Below are positions 35,078 through 41,579 of a stretch of DNA of 64,000 nucleotides, piece after piece (positions within the stretch are counted from its first letter, which is position 1; the number at the start of each line of letters is the position of its first letter). The notes under the pieces are model-generated. The model had not been told where the DNA came from. It ran no database searches and saw only the letters and a program-made list of their open reading frames with translations. The DNA comes from Streptomyces sp. HUAS MG91. Its GTDB lineage: Bacteria > Actinomycetota > Actinomycetes > Streptomycetales > Streptomycetaceae. The position numbers were made by a program, and so were the translations under genes. The stretch is taken from assembly GCF_040529335.1 (NCBI RefSeq), contig NZ_CP159535.1:62001-126000 (forward strand), read 5' to 3'.

Positions 35078-35848
35078 ATGACAGAGTCAGAGACATACGA
35101 CGGCCAGTGGGTGCACCGCTTCCATCCCACCGACGACAGCGAGTTCCGCCTCGTCTGCTTTCCGCACGCGGGAGGCTCGGCGAGCTACTACTACGGACTG
35201 TCGGAAGCACTCGCGCCGGAACTGGACACGCTCGTCGTCCAGTACCCGGGACGGCAGGACCGGCGTGCCGAGGGCTGCGTCGAGAACCTCGCCGAGCTCG
35301 CCGACCTGATCCACGCGGCCCTGCGCCGCTCCGACGACGGCCGGCCCACGGTCTTCTTCGGCCACAGCATGGGCTCGGTCCTCGCCTTCGAGGTGGCCCG
35401 GCGCCACCAGGAGGACGCCGGTGCCCCGCCGGTCCGGCTGGTGGCCTCCGGCTACCCCGCGCCCTCCTTGCTGCGCGGGGGCACGGTGCACCGCCGGGAC
35501 GACGCCGGCATCGTCGAGGAACTGCTCGCGGTCGGCGGCACGGACCCCGTCTACCTGGAGAACGCACACCTGCGGGCCTCCATCCTCTTCGCCGTCCGGG
35601 GGGACTACACGGCCATCGAGACCCACCCCCGGGCGACCGGCGTCCGGCTCGACTGCCCGATCACCATGCTGGTCGGCACCGACGACCCGCACACCACGGT
35701 CCCCGAGGCCGAGGCGTGGCGGGAGCACACCACGGCAGAGTTCGCCCTGCACGTCTTCCAGGGCGGTCACTTCTACCTCGACGAGCACAGCGCGGCGGTC
35801 GCCGAGATCATCACCGACGCCGCCCGGGGCGCGACCCTGCCCGTCTGA
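35078..35848 (+). CDS. Type II thioesterase
   Basis: A 256-residue alpha/beta hydrolase. Seen: RLVCFPHAGGSASYYYGL, QYPGRQDRR, the elbow GHSMGSVLAFEVAR, an acid region LVGTDDPHTT, and the catalytic His in QGGHFYL. ATG 35078 follows GAGAGG. It is the last gene before a strong terminator at 35861. The sequence is closest in style to PKS/NRPS editing thioesterases. Having three ordinary Ser-type free thioesterases in one cluster is more than usual, so this one may serve the PKS line or a particular carrier protein. Confidence 0.88.
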   Translation: MTESETYDGQWVHRFHPTDDSEFRLVCFPHAGGSASYYYGLSEALAPELDTLVVQYPGRQDRRAEGCVENLAELADLIHAALRRSDDGRPTVFFGHSMGSVLAFEVARRHQEDAGAPPVRLVASGYPAPSLLRGGTVHRRDDAGIVEELLAVGGTDPVYLENAHLRASILFAVRGDYTAIETHPRATGVRLDCPITMLVGTDDPHTTVPEAEAWREHTTAEFALHVFQGGHFYLDEHSAAVAEIITDAARGATLPV

Positions 35849-35860
35849 GCCCGGGCCCGA

Positions 35861-35896
35861 GCCGCCCCGGTGACTTCATGTCACCGGGGCGGCTTT
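35861..35896 (+). terminator. Rho-independent-type terminator
   Basis: GCCGCCCCGGTGAC (35861-35874) and its perfect inverse (35880-35893) form a 14-bp stem with a TTCAT loop, followed by TTT. It ends the thioesterase/dehydratase run 12 bp after the stop at 35848. Confidence 0.85.
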
Positions 35897-36197
35897 CCGC
35901 TGCCCGGACCGCATCTCCCCATGGCGCCACCATGGCGCAGGTATGGCGTCATTATGAGCCGTTCTCGACGTCGGCGAAGTGTGCGTATTTGTCGGCCTGT
36001 CAGGGATCCACGTAGGGGAAGCGTGCCCGGACTGCGCTGGTGGGGCGGCTGTTGGGGAACGTCCGTCCGTACTCGCCCGAGGGCCGAGGAGAGGGTTGTG
36101 TATCGGCCGGAGGGTATCGAGTGCGCCATTCTGGCTCACCGTGGTGCCATGCGGTGTGCCATGGTGGGGTCACAGCCCCCACAGGAGAGGAAAGCCC
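35897..36197 (+). promoter_or_regulatory. Intergenic region expected to carry the P450 promoter
   Basis: About 300 bp without a supportable gene between a strong terminator and the P450 start. It is more AT-rich than its surroundings near 35940-36000 and contains several CATGG/ATGGCG repeats (around 35919-35950 and 36148-36165). A promoter must lie here because of the terminator upstream, but I could not pick a convincing -35/-10 pair. No copy of the cluster palindrome is present. Confidence 0.4.
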
Positions 36198-37424
36198 ATG
36201 AGCCGAACCGTTCCCGTACCGAACGGCCTCCCCATGGAGCGCGACGCAGGCCCCTTCGACCCCCCGCGCCGCATCTCCGCACTGCGCGACGCCCGGCCCG
36301 TCAGCCCGCTGCTCTTCCCGGACGGCCACCAGGGGTGGCTGGTCACCGGCCACGAAGAGGTACGGCAGCTCATGGCCGACACCCGGTTCAGCTCCCGGCT
36401 GGACATCGGCCCGCTGCACATCCCGTACGAGGTGCCCGGCATGCCCCCGGTCACCGAGCCGTCCCCGCAGATCCCGGGCATGTTCATCACCATGGACCCG
36501 CCGGACCACGGCCGGCTGCGGCGCAAGCTCATCGGCGCCTTCACCGTCAAGCGCATGAAGACGCTGGAGGAGCACATCGTCGCCCTCGCCGAACGGCAGC
36601 TGGACGCGATGGAGCGCCTGACCCCGCCGGTCGACCTGGTCAAGGAGTTCGCGCTGCCGCTGCCCCTGCTGGTGATCTGCGAGATGCTCGGCGTCCCCTA
36701 CGAGGACCGGGGCGGCTTCCAGAAGGACTCGGCCACCTTCATGGAGAAGGACGTGGCGATCGACGAGAAGATGGCCGCCTACAACGGCCTGACGACGTAC
36801 CTGTCCGACCTCGTCACCCGCAAGCGCGAGACGCCGGACGACGACCTCCTGTCCGACCTGGCCCGCCAGGACGACCTCACCGTCGACGAACTCGTCGGCA
36901 TCGCCTTCCTGCTGCTCATCGCCGGCCACGAGACCACCGTCAACCAGCTCGGGCTCGGCACCTTCGCGCTCCTGGAGAACCCCGGGCAGGCCGCCGAACT
37001 CCGCGCGGATCCGGAGCTGATGCCGGACGCGGTGGAGGAGATCATGCGGTACCTGTCCGTCGCCGACATCTTCTACCGCTACGCCACCGAGGACATCGAA
37101 CTGGGCGGCGAGACCATCCCGGAGGGTTCCACGGTCGTCGTCTCCCTGCTGGCCGCCAACCGCGACCCGCGCCGCTTCGACGACCCCGACGCCCTCGACG
37201 TCCGCCGCAGGGCCCGCGGCCAGCTCGGCTTCGGCCACGGCGTCCACCAGTGCCTCGGCCAGCAACTCGCCCGCATCGAGATGCGGGCGGGCTTCGACGG
37301 CCTGCTCCGCCGCTTCCCGACCCTCCGGCTCGCCGTCCCCGCCGCCGAGGTGCGGCTCAGGACCGACATGAACATCTACGGAGTCCACGAACTCCCGGTC
37401 ACGTGGACGCAGCCGGCGCCGTAG
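36198..37424 (+). CDS. Cytochrome P450
   Basis: A 408-residue class I bacterial P450. Seen: the I-helix oxygen-binding LLIAGHETTVNQ near 239, ExxR in EEIMRYL, and the heme loop FGHGVHQCLGQQLAR with Cys352. ATG 36198 follows ACAGGAGAGG. It is transcribed alone from its own region and converges with a flavin monooxygenase. In azinothricin-type products several carbons are hydroxylated after or during assembly (the alpha-carbon of the acyl group, beta-carbon of leucine, piperazate carbons); this enzyme is a candidate for one of these, more likely a free or polyketide substrate than a carrier-bound one because no carrier gene adjoins it. The substrate is not predictable from sequence. Confidence 0.93.
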   Translation: MSRTVPVPNGLPMERDAGPFDPPRRISALRDARPVSPLLFPDGHQGWLVTGHEEVRQLMADTRFSSRLDIGPLHIPYEVPGMPPVTEPSPQIPGMFITMDPPDHGRLRRKLIGAFTVKRMKTLEEHIVALAERQLDAMERLTPPVDLVKEFALPLPLLVICEMLGVPYEDRGGFQKDSATFMEKDVAIDEKMAAYNGLTTYLSDLVTRKRETPDDDLLSDLARQDDLTVDELVGIAFLLLIAGHETTVNQLGLGTFALLENPGQAAELRADPELMPDAVEEIMRYLSVADIFYRYATEDIELGGETIPEGSTVVVSLLAANRDPRRFDDPDALDVRRRARGQLGFGHGVHQCLGQQLARIEMRAGFDGLLRRFPTLRLAVPAAEVRLRTDMNIYGVHELPVTWTQPAP

Positions 37425-37435
37425 CGAAGGCGCCG
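37414..37435. terminator. Small hairpin between convergent genes
   Basis: CGGCGCC (37414-37420) and GGCGCCG (37429-37435) pair around an 8-base loop. It spans the stop of the P450 and the five bases before the stop of the convergent flavin monooxygenase. It may act as a modest bidirectional terminator. Confidence 0.4.
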
Positions 37436-37439
37436 CGGG

Positions 37440-38957
37440 TCACCGCGCCCGCTCGGGCCCGACCCACGTGACGAGCGCCGCCCGCAGCGCCGACGGGTCC
37501 GCCGCCTCGTCCGCGTCGGCGGCCCAGGCCACATGGCCGTCCGGCCGCACCAGGAGCGCGGCGGGCGCCGGGACGTCGCCGAGGGCGGGGACGGGCCAGT
37601 GGCCGTCCTCGCTGTGCGCCTCGACCACGTCGACGCGATCGGCCCAGCCCTGGGCGGCCCGCGCCGCCCAGGCGCCGCCGTCCAGGGCCAGCAGCACCGG
37701 CCGGGCGGCGTGCAGCAGTTCGTGGACGCCCACGATGCCCTCGGGCGTCTTCAGATCGGCGTCCGGCACCCGGCGCCCCGCCAGCGGATGGTCGCCGTCG
37801 ACGGCATAGCGCAGATCCAGCGCGGTCAGCAGGTGACGCAGGTACCGGTTGACGTCGTCGAAGACCATCAGCGCGCCGAACACCTCGCGCAGCGCGTCCG
37901 TCTGCGGTCCCGGCCGCACCAGGGCCGACTGCGCCCGCGTGTTCTGCAGCACCCGCTCGGCGACCGGGTGCCGTTCGGCGTGGTAGGTGTCGAGCAGACC
38001 GTCCGGGGCGTCGCCGCGGACCACGGCGCCGAGCTTCCAGCCCAGGTTCACCGCGTCCTGCACGCCCATGTTCAGACCCTGCCCGCCGGCCGGGAAGTGG
38101 ATGTGGGCGGCGTCGCCCGCCAGCAGCACCCGGCCGGCCCGGTACCGGTCGGCCTGCCGCGCGGCATCGCTGAACCGGGAGACCCACCGCGGGTTGCGCA
38201 TCCCGAAGTCGGTGCCCGCGACCCGGACCATCGACTCCCGCAACTGCTCGAACGTGACGGGCTCGTCGCGGCCCGCCACCCGGTCGAACTCCGACGTGAT
38301 GACCCGGTGCCAGCCCGGCTCGAACGCGATCGCCGAGTAGTCGCCGGCCGGAGTGCGCCGCACCCACACGTAGTCCTCGGGCAGATCGGGCACCTCCACG
38401 TCGCCGATCAGCGCGGTCATCGTCGCCTCGGTACCGGGGAAACCGATCCCCGCCAGCCGGCGCACCGAGCTGCGGCCGCCGTCGCAGCCCACCAGGTAGC
38501 GGGCGCGCAGCGGCGCCGCCGCCGTCCCGCCCGAGCGCAGCTCGACCGTCACTCCGGTCGCGTCCTGTACGAGGCCGGTGACCTCGCACGCGCGGCGCAC
38601 CCGCGCGCCCAGCTCGTCCGCCCGCTCCTCCAACAGCCGCTCGACGGCCGACTGAAGGATCATCAGTGGGTAGGGGTGGCGCGACTCCGACTCGTCGAAG
38701 TCCAGGTAGAGCCCGGAGAAGTGACCCACCGGCTGCAACTCGCCCTCGTCGAGGAAGCGGTCCACGATGCCGCGCTGATCGAGGATCTCCAGGGTGCGCG
38801 AGTGGATCCCGCCGGCCCGTGACTCGCCCGAGCGCTGCGCGAGCGGCTCGACGACCGTCACATCGACGCCCGCGAGGCGCAGTTCGCAGGCGAGCATCAG
38901 GCCCGTGGGCCCGGCGCCCGCGATCACCACATCCGTGTCCCACTCGGTGTCTGCCAC
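37440..38957 (-). CDS. Class A FAD-dependent monooxygenase (aromatic-hydroxylase-like)
   Basis: A 505-residue flavin monooxygenase of the PgaE / rifampicin-monooxygenase type. Seen: the FAD fingerprint VVIAGAGPTGLMLACELRLAG at the start, the RYLVGCDGGRSSVRRL (DG) motif in the middle, and the second FAD motif LLAGDAAHIHFPAGGQGLNMG. A C-terminal thioredoxin-like domain is present. GTG 38957 is chosen because it begins right before the FAD motif and has GAGGGGAA upstream; the open frame extends to 39350 but only through a tandem repeat and low-complexity sequence. It is divergent from the free carrier/P450 operon. Candidate for oxygenating the polyketide, for example the alpha-hydroxylation that precedes hemiketal formation. 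Confidence 0.88.
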   Translation of the reverse strand: MADTEWDTDVVIAGAGPTGLMLACELRLAGVDVTVVEPLAQRSGESRAGGIHSRTLEILDQRGIVDRFLDEGELQPVGHFSGLYLDFDESESRHPYPLMILQSAVERLLEERADELGARVRRACEVTGLVQDATGVTVELRSGGTAAAPLRARYLVGCDGGRSSVRRLAGIGFPGTEATMTALIGDVEVPDLPEDYVWVRRTPAGDYSAIAFEPGWHRVITSEFDRVAGRDEPVTFEQLRESMVRVAGTDFGMRNPRWVSRFSDAARQADRYRAGRVLLAGDAAHIHFPAGGQGLNMGVQDAVNLGWKLGAVVRGDAPDGLLDTYHAERHPVAERVLQNTRAQSALVRPGPQTDALREVFGALMVFDDVNRYLRHLLTALDLRYAVDGDHPLAGRRVPDADLKTPEGIVGVHELLHAARPVLLALDGGAWAARAAQGWADRVDVVEAHSEDGHWPVPALGDVPAPAALLVRPDGHVAWAADADEAADPSALRAALVTWVGPERAR

Positions 38958-38970
38958 GTCGTTCCCCTCA

Positions 38971-39007
38971 ATCCCGCCGATCCCGCCGATCCCGCCGATT
39001 CCCGCCG
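38971..39007. repeat. Tandem 9-bp repeat in the divergent control region
   Basis: Three exact copies of ATCCCGCCG (38971-38997) followed by a fourth with one inserted T. It lies just upstream of the flavin monooxygenase ribosome binding site. It is too short for CRISPR and may be a slippage-prone spacer in the leader of that gene. Confidence 0.8.
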
Positions 39008-39110
39008 CGCGCGCCGGCCTGCGTGTCCGGCCCACACGGTCACGCCGGGACCGCCACGCCTTCAAGACACCCCGCCTCCCGGGCGCGCGGGGCGGCCGGG
39101 GCGCTTGTCC

Positions 39111-39128
39111 CGTCCCGCCGGCGGGACG
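39111..39128. promoter_or_regulatory. Perfect 18-bp palindrome, putative LmbU-type operator
   Basis: CGTCCCGCCGGCGGGACG is identical to the 11368 motif except for its outermost base pair. It is about 150 bp upstream of the leftward flavin monooxygenase and is the first of two copies in the 392-bp divergent region 38958-39349. That region holds, besides the two palindromes and the 9-bp repeat, no gene I can support. Confidence 0.6.
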
Positions 39129-39253
39129 AGGCTCGGTCCACCAACCGGCCCGGGCACAACCCCGCCGGCCACGGGACCGGGGCGCCCCGCGGACGCGGTG
39201 CGGGCCGCGGGACCGCCGCGCGAGACTCCGGTCGGCCCTTCCCCCGGGGAACG

Positions 39254-39271
39254 TGTCCCGCCGGCGGGACA
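39254..39271. promoter_or_regulatory. Perfect 18-bp palindrome, putative LmbU-type operator
   Basis: TGTCCCGCCGGCGGGACA, identical to the copies at 11368 and 60060. It lies 78 bp upstream of the free carrier-protein start at 39350, nearly the same distance as between the 11368 copy and the flavoprotein start. That shared spacing suggests a common promoter architecture. Confidence 0.65.
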
Positions 39272-39349
39272 GCGGGCGGGCCGTGACATCCGGGACCGAA
39301 AAGGACACGAGCGGGTGCTCCCGGTCGGTGGAGGAAGGAAAGACTGGCA

Positions 39350-39583
39350 ATGGATTCGCTCGGACACGACATCGCGAAGCTGTGGGCCCAGCACCTCGAA
39401 TGCGCCGAGGTCGGGGTGGACGACGACTTCTTCACGCTCGGCGGCAACTCGCTGTCCGGCATCAAGATCATCGACCAGGTGGCGGAGGAGTACGGAGTAC
39501 GGCTCTCCGTACGCGACTTCTACCTGGCCCAGACCCCGGCGCGGGTCGCCGCGCTGGTCGAGCAGGGGAGGGCGGCGGCGTGA
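39350..39583 (+). CDS. Second free-standing peptidyl carrier protein
   Basis: A 77-residue carrier domain. The phosphopantetheine serine is in DDDFFTLGGNSLSGIKI at about residue 35. ATG 39350 follows GGAGGAAGG. Its TGA overlaps the GTG start of the P450 (GTGA), so carrier and P450 are made together; this is the arrangement expected for a P450 that hydroxylates a carrier-bound amino acid, as with beta-hydroxylation of leucine in skyllamycin-type systems. No adenylation gene adjoins it, so it must be charged by the free A protein at 9480, by another enzyme, or by transfer from a module. Confidence 0.93.
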   Translation: MDSLGHDIAKLWAQHLECAEVGVDDDFFTLGGNSLSGIKIIDQVAEEYGVRLSVRDFYLAQTPARVAALVEQGRAAA

Positions 39584-40830
39584 GGCTGACGCCGGGACCC
39601 GCACGCGACGTCGACCTCGACGGTCTCGACCTGTTCGATCTCGACCTCTACACCTCGGGCGACCCCCACCCCATCTGGGACGTGATGCGGGACAGGGCTC
39701 CCGTGCACCACCAAGTCCTGCCGGACGGCCGGGAGTTCTGGTCGGTGACCCGGTACGAGGACGTCTGCCGGGTGCTCGGCGACCACCGCGAGTTCACCTC
39801 GGAGCGCGGCACCACCCCCACCCACGTGGGCATCGACGACCCCGCCGCGGGCAAGCTCCTCACGTCCACCGACCCGCCCCGGCACACCGAGGTCCGCAGG
39901 CCGCTCGGCGCCAAGCTCACCGCACGCGCCGTGAAGTCCTGGGAGGACTCGATCCGCGGGACGGTCACCCGCTTCCTCGAACCCGCCCTCGAAGGCGAGG
40001 TGTTCGACCTGGCGGAGCGGTCGCTGCTGCTCCCCGCGATGGTCACCGGCCCGCTCCTCGGCATCCCGGCCGAGGACTGGGAGGAGCTCGTCCAGCTGAC
40101 CGCCATGGTCACGGCCCCCTCCGACCCGCACTTCCAGATCGCCAACGAGCCCACCACGCTGGCCATCGCCCACCACGAGCTGGTCAACTACGTCACGGAG
40201 TGGGTCAGGAAGCGCCGCGCCACCGGCGCCGAGGACGACAGCCTCCTGCACCACCTCATGAGCGTGCGGGCCGGCGACGCACCGTTGACCGACGAGGAGA
40301 TCGCCCTCGACGGCTACAGCATCCTGCTGGGCGCCAACGTGACGACGCCGCACACCGTCTCGGGAACCGTGCAGGCCCTCATCGAGCGGCCCGAACAGTT
40401 CGACAAGGCACAGGCCGACCCGACGCTGATCCCGAACCTCGTCGAGGAGGGGCTGCGCTGGACGTCGGCCGCCTGCAACTTCATGCGGTACGCCGTCGAC
40501 GACATCGAGCTGCCCGGCGGCACCATCCCGGCCCGGGCCGCCGTCGTCGCCTGGATCGGATCGGCCAACCGGGACCCCGAACTCTTCGCCGACCCGCACA
40601 CCTTCGACCTCACCCGCCCCAACGCCAAGCGCCACGTCGCCTTCGGCTTCGGGCCGCACTTCTGCATCGGCGCACCGCTGGCCCGGCTCACCCTGCGGGT
40701 CTTCTTCGAGGAACTCCTCCAGCGCTGCGCGTCCCTGGAGATCGCCGGCGAACCCGAGCACCTGCGCTCGTACTTCATCTCCGGAATGACCCGCTTTCCC
40801 GTCGTCGCGCAGAAACGGCAGACGCCATGA
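39580..40830 (+). CDS. Cytochrome P450 coupled to a carrier protein (probable amino-acyl beta-hydroxylase)
   Basis: A 416-residue P450. The I-helix reads LLGANVTTPH near 249, ExxR is EEGLRW, and the heme loop is FGFGPHFCIGAPLAR with Cys362. GTG 39580 follows GGGGAGGG and overlaps the carrier stop; its own stop overlaps the start of the Cys-type thioesterase (ATGA). Three coupled genes (carrier, P450, shuttle) make a compact unit for modifying a tethered amino acid. By analogy with P450sky-type enzymes and with the beta-hydroxyleucine of azinothricin-type peptides, beta-hydroxylation of a carrier-bound leucine-like residue is the best guess. That is inference from context. Confidence 0.92.
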   Translation: MRLTPGPARDVDLDGLDLFDLDLYTSGDPHPIWDVMRDRAPVHHQVLPDGREFWSVTRYEDVCRVLGDHREFTSERGTTPTHVGIDDPAAGKLLTSTDPPRHTEVRRPLGAKLTARAVKSWEDSIRGTVTRFLEPALEGEVFDLAERSLLLPAMVTGPLLGIPAEDWEELVQLTAMVTAPSDPHFQIANEPTTLAIAHHELVNYVTEWVRKRRATGAEDDSLLHHLMSVRAGDAPLTDEEIALDGYSILLGANVTTPHTVSGTVQALIERPEQFDKAQADPTLIPNLVEEGLRWTSAACNFMRYAVDDIELPGGTIPARAAVVAWIGSANRDPELFADPHTFDLTRPNAKRHVAFGFGPHFCIGAPLARLTLRVFFEELLQRCASLEIAGEPEHLRSYFISGMTRFPVVAQKRQTP

Positions 40831-41564
40831 CAACCGGCTCCACGATCGCCCCCTCGCCGTGGTTCGTCCGGCCGCCGTCCACCGACCACGCCGCGCGGCT
40901 GTTCTGCTTCCCTTTCTCCGGTTCCGGGGCATCGGCGTTCAGCGCCTGGCCGGCCGCGCTCGGCGACGTCGAGATCTGCCCGGTGCAGTTCCCCGGCCGC
41001 GAGAACCGGCTCGGCCACCCGCACTACGGCACATACGAGAACCTCGCCGAGGCCCTGGTCGAACCGCTCACGCCGCTGCTCGACCGGCCGTTCGCGTTCT
41101 TCGGCCACTGCTCGGGCGTGGTCCCCGCCTACGAGACCGCCCTCCGGCTCGCCGAGGCCGGCCTGCCCACCCCGAAGTGCCTGTTCGTGTCCGGCCAGCC
41201 CGCCCCGCACGACGCCTCCCGCGACCGCATGCTCACCATGACCGAGCCGGAACTGCGCGCCGAGCTGGAGGCGTTCCTCCGCGGCCGGGGCATCGCACCA
41301 CGTCCGGACATGCTCGACCTCGGCCTCATGGTGCTGCTCAAGGACACCGCGGCGGCCGCCGCCTACCGGCGCGAGACGCCGGCGGCGCTGGACTGCCCCG
41401 TGGTCGTCCTGCACTGGCGGGACGACGCCGACGTGCACCTCGACGACCTCCAGGGCTGGCGCCGGTACGCGGACTCCGTCGAGTTCCGCGTGATCGACGG
41501 CGGCCACTACGACTTCATGGACGCACCGGACGAACTGCGCACCCTGCTGACCCGCTGGCTGTGA
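40827..41564 (+). CDS. Thioesterase-fold protein with Cys nucleophile, probable aminoacyl shuttle
   Basis: A 245-residue alpha/beta hydrolase that looks like a type II thioesterase (LFCFPFSGSGASAFSAW, QFPGREN, His in DGGHYDF). The nucleophile elbow, however, is GHCSG instead of GHSxG: Cys95 replaces Ser. Cys-nucleophile members such as CmaE and SyrC do not hydrolyse but move aminoacyl groups between carrier proteins. The ATG (40827) overlaps the P450 stop, completing a carrier-P450-shuttle operon. A natural role is to pass the hydroxylated residue from the free carrier at 39350 to the carrier of the NRPS at 60210, whose A domain is degenerate. Alternative: an editing hydrolase with an unusual nucleophile. 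Confidence 0.85.
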   Translation: MTTGSTIAPSPWFVRPPSTDHAARLFCFPFSGSGASAFSAWPAALGDVEICPVQFPGRENRLGHPHYGTYENLAEALVEPLTPLLDRPFAFFGHCSGVVPAYETALRLAEAGLPTPKCLFVSGQPAPHDASRDRMLTMTEPELRAELEAFLRGRGIAPRPDMLDLGLMVLLKDTAAAAAYRRETPAALDCPVVVLHWRDDADVHLDDLQGWRRYADSVEFRVIDGGHYDFMDAPDELRTLLTRWL

Positions 41565-41579
41565 GCGGAAGGATACGAA

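Noticed and set aside
38971..39007. CRISPR-like repeat
   Set aside because: Contiguous 9-bp units without spacers.
38958..39350. N-terminal extension of the flavin monooxygenase frame up to 39350
   Set aside because: The extension is low complexity, runs through the 9-bp tandem repeat and over both palindromes; the FAD motif begins right after GTG 38957, which has its own ribosome site.
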